A DNA stretch of 64,000 bases from Porodaedalea pini (taxonomy: Eukaryota; Basidiomycota; Agaricomycetes; Hymenochaetales; Hymenochaetaceae): the NCBI GenBank assembly GCA_002794775.1, contig NBAY01000106.1, forward strand, positions 1 through 64,000, given 5' to 3'. The notes under the pieces are model-generated. The model searched no databases, was not told the origin of the DNA, and saw only the letters and a list, made by a program, of their open reading frames with translations. Shown here one piece after another: positions 10,216 through 21,451 of this stretch; the first letter of the stretch is position 1; every line of letters starts with the position of its first letter. Made by a program: the position numbers and the translations under genes.

Positions 10216-13200
10216 ACCCTGTCTCATCTCATGGTTTCCAACCAAAGAATGCGCCTCATTCCTCACGAGGACGAAATCTTCGGACCCAACGGCGCGGACA
10301 AGGATGAATTCGAGCGACCAGATGAGTTTGAGCCATTCCTCTCGGATAAGGATCTGGAGAACGAGAGCACTGCGGACGGTATTGCATTATGGTGGGCGCC
10401 GGGGCCTTACAGTCGCCGCTTGGGACGCATGCGCCGCGCGCAAGATGTACCATTGGTGAAGAACTGCCCACCGAACCAGCCTGTAAAGGTTCGCGTGTCG
10501 TACCAGAAGCTACTTAAGTGCTTTGTTCTCAATGTGAACGAGGTGAAGACGAGGCCGGAGAAGCCGATGACGAAAAAGAACCTGTTCCGTCAGTTGAAGG
10601 CGACGAAGTTTTTCCAGACCTCAAAGCTGGACTGGGTAGAGGCTGGTTTGCAAGTGTGCAGGCTAGGGTGCAACATGCTGAACTTGCTCGTCCGTCGCAA
10701 GGTATGATCCTTGGGAAAGCTGCGTTACATCATTCTGACTTCCAAGCCTTCTAGAACTTGAATTACCGTCATCTCGATTACAAAATGAATCTGAAGCCGA
10801 CAAAGACGCTCACGACGTAGGAACGCAACAAGTCTCGCTTTGGAAATGCATTTCATTTGTGCCGTGAAATTCGTCGCCTCACGAAGCTCGTCGTCGATGC
10901 GCACGTCCAATTCTGGCTTGGTAATGTGGATGCCTTCCAACTGGCTGATGCATTGCAGTATACCTTCGCACATATTGGCGCGTTCACCGGCATGTACCGT
11001 TACAAGTACAAACTTATGCATCAGGTCCGGATGTCCAAAGATCCCAAGCATCTGATCTACTATCGCTTCTATACGGGACCTGTTGGTAAGGGCCCAGGCT
11101 GTGGTTTTGGGCTCCAGGTTGGCGAGGGTGGCTCTTCATGCGTGGAATTGTACCGCTGCCTGAGCACTGGCTCGGAGACTTGCTTGCGCGTCAGTTCGAG
11201 AGTCGCAACAGCAAGGGCATCGCAAGGACAGTCACGAAGCAGCATGTCGAATCGCACTTTGACTTGGAATTATGCGCTGCCGTGATGCACGATATTCTTG
11301 ATATGATACCGGAGTTGATCAAGCAGAACAAGGCGAAGACTATCTTGCAGGACTTGTCGGAAGCGTTGCGCTGCTGGAAGGCAAACAGTACGTCGTTTGG
11401 TTGAATCTGGACTTTGCGTACTAAGCCTTATTCTACAGCTCTGTGGAAGGTCCCGGGCATGCCGACTGCAATCGAAAACATCATCCTGCGGTACATCAAG
11501 AGCAAGGCGGACTGGTGGTGCTCGATTGCGCACTACGATCGCGAGCGTATCGGGTGCGGTGCGACTGTCGACAAGGCTGTGATCAAGAAGAACTTGGGGC
11601 GTCTTACTCGACTGTACTTGAAAGCTGAGCGGGGGCATCAGCATGCTTACTTCAAAGATGGACCTTACGTTAGTGCTGAGGAGGCCGTTGCGATCTACAC
11701 ATCGACGGTCCACTGGCTTGAGAGTCGAAAATTTGCTCCCATCCCATTCCCGTAAGATTCAATTAACTACGTCTTTCAATAGCTCTCACTGATGTTTCCA
11801 TACAGTCCCATTTCGTACAAGCATGACACGAAGTTGCTCGTGTTGGCTCTTGCGAAGTTGAAGGAGGCGTACAGCGTCAAAGGTCGTCTTAACGAATCTC
11901 AGGGTGAGGAGCCTGCTCTCATCGAGCAGGCGTATGACAATCCACACAAATGTATGTTCCTTTTCTAATTGGTCGTAGGGTGTAGCTAACTGATTCGCGT
12001 GCTGGTCTGTCTAGGATCAAGCGTCTCTTGCTCACTCAGCGAGCCTTCAAAGAGACAGGCACTGAGTTCTTCGACACATATGACAAGCTCATCCCTTGTT
12101 ACGACATCGAACCCGTTGAGAAGATTACAGACGCATATTTTGACCAGTTCTTATTCTTCGAGGCTGACAAGCGCGGACACCGAACCTCCTCCCCTTCTGG
12201 TGTACAAGTGGTGCCAGGGTATCAATAACTTGACGGACATCTGGGAGACGAGCGAGGGCGAATGTGTAGTGATGATGGAGACCGTACTGTCGAAGGTCTA
12301 CGAAAAGATTGACCTGACCCTTCTCAACCGTCTGCTTCGTCTTATTCTCGACCATAATCTTGCGGACTATATCACAGCGAAGAATAACTGTGTTCTCGCC
12401 TACAAAGATAATCCGTGGTCTGCAGTTCTCTGCCTTTGTCTTCCATTACTACGGTCTTTTCCGCGATCTTCTCATCCTCGGCTTGCGATGCGCAAGTGAA
12501 ATGGCGGGTCCCCCACAACTGCCCAACAATTTCCTGCAGTACCGTGATTCTGCGACCGAGACACGCCATCCAGTCCGTCTCTATTCTCGTTATGTTGATC
12601 GTTTGCGTAATTTATTCCACTTCACCGCCGAGGAATCACGCGACCTTATACAACGTTACCTCAACGCGAATCCGGATCCGACAAACAATTATTGGGTACA
12701 ACAACAAGAGATGTTGGCCGCAGGATTACCATATGCGCTTGATGAAGCACGACGTCAATCTAGGTCGAGCTGTGTTCTGGAACGCGAAGCAGAGCCTGCC
12801 TTGTTCTTTGACAACGATTGAATGGGAGGATACGTTTGTTAGTGTCTACTCCAAAAACAACCCTCAGCTATTCTTCTCGATGACCGGCTTTGAGGTGCGC
12901 ATTCTGCTGAAGATTCGGACGATGAGTGGAGAGCAGTTGTCGCTCAAGGACGGGGTGTGGAACTTGACCAACAAGCAATCGAAGGAGCGTACTGCACAAG
13001 CTTTCCTCCGAGTCTCCGACGAAGTTAAGAATATTAAAGCTTCCACGGAATATGTAATGCTGAAGAATTTCATAGGTGTTCAACAGTTTAACAACCGTAT
13101 CCGCCAGGTCCTCATGAGCTCAGGCTCTACCGCCTTTTCCAAGATTGTCAACAAATGGAACACTGCGATCACTGATCTGATGGCTTATTATCAGGAGGCT

Positions 13201-13445
13201 GTTATCTACATAAACGAATTGCTTGATGCTTTGGTGAAGGCTGAGAACAAAATTCAGACTCAGTGTCGAGATTGGCTTGAACAGTAAGATGCCTTCATGT
13301 TTCCCTCCAGTCGTCTTCTACATCCTCAAAGTAAGCATCGCAGCTCTTATGTATATCACGTCTTGCTGAACTGTTGTCGAATAGGAACTCGGTGGTCTTG
13401 GAATGTTGTCTATGGGTTGTGTGCTTATTCCTCAGAGCGATGATG
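10216..13445 (+). pseudogene. Array D, block 2: PRP8 fragment (longest copy)
   Basis: Conserved PRP8 segments run from the [10 protein letters not shown] region through [80 protein letters not shown], then sequence missing from arrays A and [53 protein letters not shown] and GGLGMLSMGCVLIPQSD. It therefore continues past the point where the other copies switch to RPB1. Damage includes AAG to TAG at about 10818, the 29-bp deletion at 12175/12176 shared with array C, and several frameshifts. An intron is kept at about 13334-13384. PRP8 homology ends near 13443 and an AT-rich helicase gene on the other strand follows. Confidence 0.95.
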
Positions 13446-13488
13446 TGCTACCTCCCCATCCCTCCTCCTTTACACTGCATGTTGTACA

Positions 13489-15636
13489 TTAAATAATAGC
13501 ATATAGAGCAATGACTGCTGTAGTTTTCCCTTCGCCATGAAGCTCATAATCACTATACTGTGATAGATACTTTTCTGCATTTGAAACTCTGCCAGTGGTT
13601 ATACCGTCATTATACCAGACCAGTCCAGACTTATCTATTATTCTACAAGTGAAGTGATTGTTACCACCATAAATCAGACCTCGCAATTTGTATTTTTTCA
13701 AACATGGTGTACATTTTATAACAATCTCATGATCAATTATAATCTCATAATTATACAACTGCACAGCTACAACATTTGTTGACTCACTGATATGAGATTG
13801 TACATTGGTGTCAGCTATATAGTCCATTTGACATTGTCTACATGTTACTGACATTGAACCAAAGTAATAGTCAAGCCACTGTTGGATAGAGGGGTATGTA
13901 TTGATGTTTTTATGTTGACTGCTGAATACATACCATTCAGGAGCTGTATTAAAGTCTTCTGTAAAACATGGAATGAATGAGGATAATAAAATACTTTGTT
14001 TAGACCTCTTACATTGAATACACTGGCTTTGCTTATATATTATAGGTTCTTTTGCTTCTAGGAATTTCCGCACAACAGAGGCTACAGCTGTTAATTTATG
14101 ACCTAATGGAAATTGATTTTTGTTCTCTTTGAAAAGTTTACTACGAATGGCATCTCTTTCTTCTTCAAAGCTGCTTATTGAATTTGTTACCCTTTGAAAA
14201 TGATCATGCAAATTAATTTGATACTGTGAATATATATTATACCACCTCTCATAGTCTTCTATGTATAAATTGAATTAAATAGGCAATACAGAGTCATAAG
14301 CACAACTATAACTTACTGAATCCCATCTTAGTCCTAAAGGTGATGAGCTTGCACTGTTTTGATTATATTCACTTGCTTTATGTCGCTTACTTGGATTATT
14401 TAAGGTAGAGCTTTCACTGTCATTGTTACTATTTCTTTTCCCTAAATGTGATGTACTGGCTAATATGTCACTAGATATTTTAGTTATATTATTTGATGTT
14501 ATTTCTTCATCTTTTTTATCTACTTTCTGTTCATTCATCTTAGCTATATTAGTCTTTACATAGCATGAATTCCATTGACTATATTTATCATTTGAAAGAA
14601 CAAGCTCATCTGTCCAAGCAATTGCAGAGTGTAAATGAGAAGGCTGATGATTTAATCCTTTGTAATTCATATATTGTCTCAACAGGACACCTCTTGTATG
14701 TGCATTCACATATGATGGAAGTCTTCTCTCATATCTTTCCTTGGTCAGTTCATCAAGGATCTCAAGCTCTCTGAATTCTTGTCTTAGATATCCACTAATG
14801 CCACCCATGATCTTGTTTTTATCAAAGCCCTGTAATATTATAGTTCCCTCTGCAGAAGAGCTTCTAGAAAGACAAGTATAATATGACTGATGATTCTGAC
14901 AGTTGTTCAGATCAATTACATTATACAATCTTGTCCTACCTTGTGATGCATAGTCAGTCATTGCAAAGTTAGGTAGAATACATATTTGATCTCTATTGAT
15001 ATTGATTGTTACAGACTCTCCATTTTTCATGAGCTGACATTTGGTCTTGAGAGAATGTCTAGATAAAGGTACAACATTAAGTGGTAAGCCTGGTAGTTGA
15101 ATAGACTGTGGTGGATTATTTAACTTTACAAAAAGGACATCAATAGCCTGCTTTCCATCTGATAGATCAATTGCATCCCATCCAAATACAGTTGCTTCAG
15201 CACCATTGGTTACACAGCATTCAGTTGCTTCATTTCTTTTTATCATAACAGGCATTCCAATACAAAGCTTTAGTTTTCCAGGTCTATGTTCAGTACAAGT
15301 TGGAGGTAGATTCCAAAGTATTTTTTGGAGTTCTGGTTGAATTATTCCTTTGACAAATCCTTGCTTTTTAGGTCTACCTCTACTTGGTCTCTTAGGATCT
15401 GTACAATCATTGTTTATTGTGTCTATAGAGTAGAATGTATATAGTGGAAGATTGTGATCTCTTGCAAATCTTTCTGCACCAACTTCATTGAGTTTATCTT
15501 TCTGTAGATTTAGACCAACTATTACTGATACATTTCTGAATTCTTTTCTAGATACATCTTTCTTATCTAGAGTTTTACCAGCTATTAGAGTTCTTAAAAA
15601 ACTTATATCATTATCAGTACATGCCTTGTATCTCAT
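13489..15636 (-). pseudogene. Truncated PIF1-like helicase fused to a ubiquitin-peptidase-like domain, one nonsense codon
   Basis: Two open stretches in the same minus-strand frame are separated only by a TAA (14277-14275). The first gives the C-terminal half of an SF1B helicase of the kind widespread in fungal transposon-rich regions: MRYKACTDNDISFLRTLIAG, FAMTDYASQGRTRL and YYTCLSRSSSAEGTIIL (motifs V/VI region). Walker A and B are missing. After a Ser/Asn-rich linker comes SYSCAYDSVLPI, then past the stop CIQCKRSK and GGNNHFTCRI, which look like the Cys and His boxes of a ubiquitin-specific-peptidase-like fold. The sequence is clearly more AT-rich than the arrays around it. Its first codon overlaps the TA target of MITE copy 2, so the N-terminal half is lost at that insertion. 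PRP8 sequence lies past its stop codon. Confidence 0.8.
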
Positions 15637-15637
15637 A

Positions 15638-15815
15638 CTTGAGGTAGTGGGCCATTAGGATGGCAAGCTACGATTACTGTTTACTGAATACTAAATAATT
15701 CACTAATGAGGATAATGTTTTAGTATAATTTGTAAGCTTTAGTCCTCTCATATAAAATGAAAGACACAGAAAACAGTAATTGTAGCTTGCCATCCCAATG
15801 GCCCACTACCTCAAG
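15638..15815 (-). mobile_element. MITE copy 2 (178 bp)
   Basis: It has the same terminal inverted repeats as the copy at 7877 and is flanked by TA on both sides (15636-15637 and 15816-15817). It is in the opposite orientation to copies 1 and 4. It abuts the truncated helicase on the left and an AT-hook ORF region on the right; the helicase does not resume beyond it. Confidence 0.9.
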
Positions 15816-15851
15816 TAAAAGCAGAATGTCAGTACAAGTATGCATAGATTC

Positions 15852-16106
15852 TCAAGACGTCCAAGTCACCTTTCTGGCACGCTTTTTCAGCGGCCTCCTG
15901 GTCGGTTTAGCGTTTGAATTGAAAGGCGTTTGAGGCGCAGGGGTTCGTGGGGACTTGCGAATGGCTAGTTTTGCTTTGGGGCTTGCGGCTGCTTCTGCGA
16001 TCTTTCTTGGTCGGCCACGGGGACGCTTGGGTGCATTTTTGATAGCCTTGGCTTCCTCAGCCGCTTTGGCCTTTTTGGAGGGGATTTTGGTACGTTGAGG
16101 AGGCAT
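15852..16106 (-). CDS. Small basic AT-hook protein (84 aa)
   Basis: A short minus-strand ORF starts MPPQRTKIPSKK, is rich in Lys, Arg, Pro and Ala, and contains PKRPRGRPRK, a textbook AT-hook core (RGRP flanked by basic residues) that binds the minor groove of AT-rich DNA. The C-terminus is also highly basic (RRPLKKRARK). The protein is presumably nuclear. It has no neighbour on its strand other than the truncated helicase beyond the MITE. It could be a small chromatin protein, the N-terminus of a longer spliced protein, or a transposon accessory gene; nothing here decides. Confidence 0.5.
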   Translation of the reverse strand: MPPQRTKIPSKKAKAAEEAKAIKNAPKRPRGRPRKIAEAAASPKAKLAIRKSPRTPAPQTPFNSNAKPTRRPLKKRARKVTWTS

Positions 16107-16177
16107 AAGAGAAAAAAATACACGTGGAAAAGTGAATATGCAATGCTTAGATTACGGCATTCGGTTAGTGCTCTGGG

Positions 16178-16546
16178 TTACGATTACTGAGTTTACGAAG
16201 TATTGTCTTTTGTTATGGGCAAAGTTAGGGAGCCCAATTTGGGTTTTTGTCAGCTTTTATAAGCTGATGGCATACCATATATGTTAATTTTGGACCCCTT
16301 TTCTGCTAAATTGAGCAGTGGCGATGAAGTCATTCACTGCTTTTGTGGCTGTACAGTGCTCACTTTCTTCATTGACATATTTAATTTTATTCAACCATCC
16401 AAATCTCAAGCTTGAACCATGTAAAAAAACTTCAGAAAAATCTCTATCTGTCTATGTATTTTTTGTAAAATAAAGTGTCCTGGTTGAATTAAAAATGGAT
16501 CGAAAGCAAAGTTGACGACAGTGCCAACATGATCTCCAACCTCAGT
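16178..16546 (+). repeat. Duplicated non-coding block upstream of array A
   Basis: About 365 bp here match 45061-45410 closely, starting at ACGATTACTGAGTTTACGAA and running to GACAGTGCCAACATG and TCTCCAACC. The flanks to the left differ. It is AT-rich, has no ORF and precedes BTB-protein sequence in both places, so it is probably the upstream flank of the original BTB gene or the left end of the mobilised unit. The stretch 16107-16177 between it and the AT-hook ORF shows nothing recognisable. Confidence 0.85.
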
Positions 16547-17936
16547 GGGAGGCACCGTCGACGAGTCTGTCTCCTTCACCTTTCTCTTGGGATTTCTCTG
16601 CTTTTTTCTTTATCACACTACATCACTGCTTGTCTTGGTAGCCGTCCCGTCACAGCTGCCTGCCTGCCCAACTGCACTGCTCGAGGCAACGAAGAGGTCG
16701 ACAACAGCATGGCAAGAGGACCTCCAATCGCTCTTTCATCGCGCGAAGGATTGCTTCCCAGACGACGTCTGGGATCTAATGGATGAGGACGCGATGGACA
16801 AAGGCCGCAACGCGGACTCGGAGGTTCGGGGACATAAACGTGAGCACAAGCGCAGAACCTACCACCTGTCCTTGAGACTAACAAATGCTAGCTATCATTT
16901 ATGCTCGTGCACTACTCAGTTCCCAGGCGCACTATTTCTCGTTCCGCCCGACACCTATCGTGTCCCCACTTCCTTTCGCTGCCTCTCCGACATTGTCACT
17001 TCCAATGCCGACAACATCTGCACACTCTCTCAACCTTGGCGTTGAGTTCCCCTACCGCCTCAATGTGCTCCACTTCACCTTCCCAATTCTGGCCTATCTC
17101 CCCTGCGCCCTCTGTAATCGGCTCCCTCACGCGCATATCTCTCAACCATAATCCCGTGTTATTCACCAACGAGCTCGAGTATCTCTATACAGGAAAGGGA
17201 TTTGGGGATGTGTTTGAGTTTTTGTTCGATGCGAATGAGGAGGGCCGGGAAGGCGACGCCGATGTGGAAGAGGCACGCGTCGACAAGCTTCGGGAGGACC
17301 TTGTGTTCGTGTGGAGGTCTCGTCTGTATTCTGACGTTCGCATTGAACTACACAGCGATATGCCAACAATAGGTGCTCCTTCCAATGAAGAAGAGACGAC
17401 CGCCGTCTTCTGCTCACATCGATTTTTTGTTCTTGTAACGCGTGCACCGTATTTCTGCGATCAACTCATCACCTATGGTCTCAAGAATACCCCTGGCCCC
17501 GGCGAGCTCACGACCCTTTGCCTTCCCTCACCTCCCTTTGCTCCTCCAGCGCTGCACTTTTCCTTAGGATACTCATACACCGAAACGCTCAGCTTCAGCG
17601 ACCGTTCATATGACTTGGACACCGCTTTCGCTATCCTGTGCTCCGCGAACTATCTTCAATTGCAGACGCTCCATGACAAGGTGCAGGCACGCATCGTGCA
17701 GGAGATGCTCCATGGGCTCTTCCACGCTTTCCTCGAATTTGCTGAGTATGAACGTATCACTGGAGGTCGCTGGGGTACAGGTGGGTCTCGCTGCCGCCAG
17801 TGTGCACGTCGCGCACCGCATACGCTCGCGTTTTCCGTGCGTCCAGACGTGCAGAACACATACCTTGAGCGTGGCGTGCGGCGCGCCCTTGTTGGTCTTT
17901 TCGGAGAGGGCTGGTGCATGAAGTGGTTACCACTCT
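16547..17936 (+). pseudogene. Array A, block 1: BTB-domain protein N-terminal fragment
   Basis: The block starts in an exon with TAWQEDLQSLFHRAKDCFPD, an intron near 16840-16890, then IIYARA- and FRPTPIVSP-like text in shifted frames. A long open stretch follows with NELEYLYTGKGFGDVFEFLF, KLREDLVFVWRSRLYSDVRI, FCSHRFFVLVTRAPYF, LGYSYTETLSFSDRSYDLDT and YLQLQTLHDKVQ, the pattern of a BTB/POZ protein-interaction domain (SDV.I, H.FVL, LL.YIYT). It ends at VGLFGEGWC, where P4-ATPase sequence takes over. The matching piece in array B (45411 onward) continues into the middle of this protein. The parent is probably the same gene as the CAP-Gly block that closes the array. Confidence 0.75.
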
Positions 17937-18714
17937 TTCGCGTAAGTCCATTGGCGTCGTCGATTGGAATGGGCGGGCACCTGGTACGGCACGTTGGGAA
18001 CGCACACTCTCGAATCGGAGACATTGTTCTGTTGCGCAATAACGATCAAGTGCCAGCCGACATCATTGTCCTTTCTACTTCGGAAGAGGATGGCTTATGC
18101 TATTTGGAGACGAAGAACCTGGATGGCGAAACGAATCTGAAGCCTCATCGGTCATTGAAGGCGACATCATCTCTGCAGAGCGAGGAAGACATTGAGCATG
18201 CAAGTTTCGTCCTGGACTCCGAACCGCCGCACGCTAATCTGTACCTTTACAATGGCGTGCTGAGATACCGCGAGCACGAGGCGGGGGCAGAGAAAGTCGA
18301 GCCGGCGACCATCAACGAGATGCTATTCCGTGGATGTTCAATGCGAAACACAACGTGGATTATTGGCTTAGTTGCATTCACTGGCGCGGACATGAAGATT
18401 ATGTTGAACAGTGGGAGCACGCCTAGTAAACGGAGCAAAATCGAACGGGAGACGAACTTTTCTGATTCTTATGTGTCTTGCGACGGGCATTGCTAATGGC
18501 GTTATGGACAGTAAGTCGGATACTAGTGCACATTTCTTTGAACAGGGTAGCGATCCGTCGAGCTCTTCGGCCGTTAATGCAATCGTTACTTTCGTGTGAG
18601 TGTCTTTATGGTTCCCTCTGCGATCGCTTACTGATCTTTGACTGTAGGTCTTGCTTGATTGCATTTCAGAACATCGTTCCGAGCTCTCTTTACATCTCCA
18701 TCGAAATCGTGAAG
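17937..18714 (+). pseudogene. Array A, block 2: P4-ATPase (lipid flippase) fragment
   Basis: P4-ATPases move aminophospholipids between membrane leaflets. The block shows WNGRAPGTARWERT in one frame, then RIGDIVLLRNNDQVPADIIV, YLETKNLDGETNLKP (the DGET motif of the actuator domain diagnostic of P4 flippases), VLDSEPPHANLYLYNGVLRY and FRGCSMRNTTWIIG. An intron follows near 18598-18647, then the membrane-helix text FQNIVPSSLYISIEIVKT. The phosphorylation motif DKTGT and everything after are absent. Frame breaks occur near 18000 and 18440. NOT1 sequence follows at about 18715. Confidence 0.9.
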
Positions 18715-19078
18715 ACTATCCTGGCGCCGGAAACTCGGAGCCTACATTCACTGTCATCAGCTATTCCTCTGACATTGAAGCAGAGGTCGACGGCATTTTA
18801 AAGCAGATGTATGGCGAACAGATCACGATCGACCAAGTCATCATCGTGCTACAATGCAGTAAGAAATCTACTAACCGCGCGACCACGAAATCTTCCCTTG
18901 CATGCACCACTTCCTCTTCGACGAATCCAAATTCTTCCAGACGTTCTACCTGCCGTGCGAACTCGCGATGACGGGCCATCTATTCGGATCTATCATACAA
19001 CAACAGCTAGTTGACTATATCCCCTTCGGTATTGATCTGTTCTGCTCATCGCCGCCGCCAGTGTGCTCGACTGACTGC
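18715..19078 (+). pseudogene. Array A, block 3: NOT1 (CCR4-NOT scaffold) fragment
   Basis: The text DYPGAGNSEPTFTVISYSSD, AEVDGILKQMYGEQITIDQV, then after a one-base frame change MHHFLFDESKFFQTFYLPCE and FGSIIQQQLVDYIPFGI matches the HEAT-repeat region of the CCR4-NOT complex scaffold NOT1, a cytoplasmic mRNA deadenylation factor of roughly 2,000 residues. Only about 100 residues are present. The switch to the next block falls within about 19040-19090. It is too short to have any function on its own. Confidence 0.82.
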
Positions 19079-20446
19079 TCATCGTACACAGCGCTCGATA
19101 CTACGTCTCCCTTGCCATTGCTGAACTCGCTCACGCACCTCACATATCTCATTTCGACTTCACCACGCATCCGAGAGATCCTCACGTGCGACGGTGGCCT
19201 CGAGTGCTTGTCCTCCTCCTTCGCGATTTCTGCCTCTCCCCTCCGCCGCCTGAGAATCCATCGGCGATCTTTGATCTGTCGCCCTCGGGCCTTCCACGTC
19301 CAGCATTTGTGCCAGCCCTGAACCCAAAGTCGTTCGACCGGCACGCCGCCTACCGATTCTCCCTTGCATTCCAATGTGTGGCCAACATCGGTGTGCGTGG
19401 CTCAGAGCTCATACGGAGCCGCGTCGTCCAGGCGGGTACTCTCGAGGTCGTTGGGTGCGTGTTGGAGGCATGGCTGGAGTCAAAAGGATTTGTTGTCGGG
19501 CCGAGCACGAGTGCGAGCGGCATACCACGCGAGACCCGTGAACAGCGTCAGCAACGACGGCAGCAGCAATTAGAACAGCGTCAGCGCGAGCAGGCCCAAG
19601 AACTCGTCAGACTGCTCGCTATCGAACGATCCCTTGCGAACACCGAGGTGAGTCATCCACCATCTTTGTTATTGGCTGACTGATCTGAGGGCCTTTCAGG
19701 AAGAACAAAGCATTGCCACATTGGATGCTGAGACGTTCGTCTCGACTGACACGTCTGCGAATGCGACGCGGTCTGGCTCAGGTACCCCAACAAGTACGGT
19801 CATTGTACCAGGGCGTGACAGATCTGGCAAGTCGTGGCGCGCCGAGTTTGGGACACACAGCCGAATGCACGCGAGCAGGCAACTGCGGGTGCGTCGATGG
19901 CGCGCTCTCTAACAATTCGCGCCGGATGGTGGCAGAAGCGGCAACGCCCTCGACATCAACTTCGAGGCCTGACACAGAGACGGAGGATGATGGCGAGCCG
20001 GATGCGGATGGTGATGTCGAGATGGAGACGACGACATCACACGACCAGGACATGGACGAAGACTTGCTCCCGCCTCCTTCACTTCTCCACGGACGTCGGA
20101 CCGTCGGAATCGTTGCAGACTCTCCCTGACCAGCGGCGACCGGTGCAGCCGATGTAGGTGTCGCGGGTACATCTGATGCGCTCGATGTCGATTTGGATGC
20201 ACATATCATTATCGAGACGAATGCAGCGGACGATGACGTCGTAGATGGGATTGTTGCACTCGATCAAAACGTAAACAATTACCTCGCTATGGGTGCCCCG
20301 CCAGGTGCTCCCGGTGCATTCGATGCGACGCCGCGCACACGCACAAATACTCTCACGTTGAACACACGGAACATCAACCTACCGCGCGAACACCATCATC
20401 ACCACGATCCGCACGTACATGGCCGTGAGGAGCTTACGCCGCGCGC
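19079..20446 (+). pseudogene. Array A, block 4: unrecognised helical-repeat-like protein (best copy)
   Basis: It is better preserved than the copy at 406-1478. It reads ARYYVSLAIAELAHAPHIS, HFDFTTHPR, DGGLECLVLLLRDFCL, LPRPAFVPALNPKSFDRHAA, RSRVVQAGTLEVVGCVLEAW, a Gln/Arg coiled coil (about 19545-19610), an intron at 19648-19699, EEQSIATLDAETFVSTDTSA, an acidic stretch (TETEDDGEPDADGDVEMET), and a His-rich tail near 20388-20420. The Leu/Ala/Val-rich repeats suggest an armadillo-like solenoid, but I do not recognise the family. Stops and frameshifts (for example TGA at about 20127) break it. It joins PRP8 within GCTCCCATCC at about 20447. Confidence 0.65.
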
Positions 20447-21451
20447 GGTGCTCCCATCCCATTCCCGTAAGATCCAAATAACTACGCCTTTCAATAGCTC
20501 TCACTGATGTTTCCATACAGTCCCCTTTCGTACAAGCATGACGCGCACAGCGTCAAAGGTCGTCTTAACCAATCTCAGCGTGAGGAGCTTGCTCTCATTG
20601 AGCAGGCGTATGACAATCCACGCGAATGTATGTTTTTTTTCTAATTGGTCGTAGGGTGTAGCTAATCGATTCGCGTGCAGGTCTGTCTAGGATCAAGCGT
20701 CTCTTGCTCACTCGGCGAGCCTTCAGAGAGGCAGGCATTGAGTTCTTCGACACATATGGCAAGCTCATCCCCTGCTACGACATCGAACCCGTTGAGAAGA
20801 TTACAGACGCATATCTTGACCAGTTCTTATTCTTTGAGGCTGACAGGCGCGGGTTATTCCCGGCATGGATCAAGCCTGCGGACATTGAACCTCCTCCCCT
20901 TCTGGTGTACAAGTGTTGTCAGGGTATCAATAACTTGACGGACATCTGGGAGACAAGCGAGGGCGAATGCGTAGTGATGATGGAGACCGTACTGTCGAAG
21001 GTCTACGAAAAGATTGACTTGACCCTTCTCAACCGTTTGCTTCGTCTTATTCTCGACCATAATCTTGCGGACTATATCACAGCGAATAATAACTGTGTTT
21101 TCACCTACAAAGATATGGCACATACGAACACATACGGGATGATCCGCGGTCTGCAGTTCTCTGCCTTTGTCTTCCAATATTATGGTCTTGTCCTCGATCT
21201 TCTCATCCTCGGCTTGCAACGCGCAAGTGAAATGGCGGGTCCCCCACAACTGCCCAACAATTTCCTGCAGTACCGTGATTCTGCGACCGAGACACGCCAT
21301 CCAGTCCGTCTCTATTTTCGTTATGTTGAACGTTTGCATATTTTATTCCGCTTCACCGCCGAGGAATCACGCGACCTTATACAACGTTACCTCAACGCGA
21401 ATCTGGATCCAACAAACAACAACATTATTGGGTATAACAACGAGAGGTGTT
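20447..21451 (+). pseudogene. Array A, block 5: PRP8 fragment
   Basis: It starts at the very end of a PRP8 exon (splice donor at about 20466), continues through two retained introns (to about 20520 and about 20630-20680), then [79 protein letters not shown] and [13 protein letters not shown]. The single open stretch 20704-21573 covers most of it. Unlike arrays C and D it lacks the 29-bp deletion: bases 20852-20880 are present. It ends at the same GGCCG junction with RPB1 (21452-21456) as array C. Confidence 0.95.

Noticed and set aside
16901..18496. A 531-codon open frame combining a BTB domain with P4-ATPase text as a novel receptor-like protein
   Set aside because: Each half is a fragment of a much longer known family, frame changes occur inside both, and the same block ends appear in other arrays.
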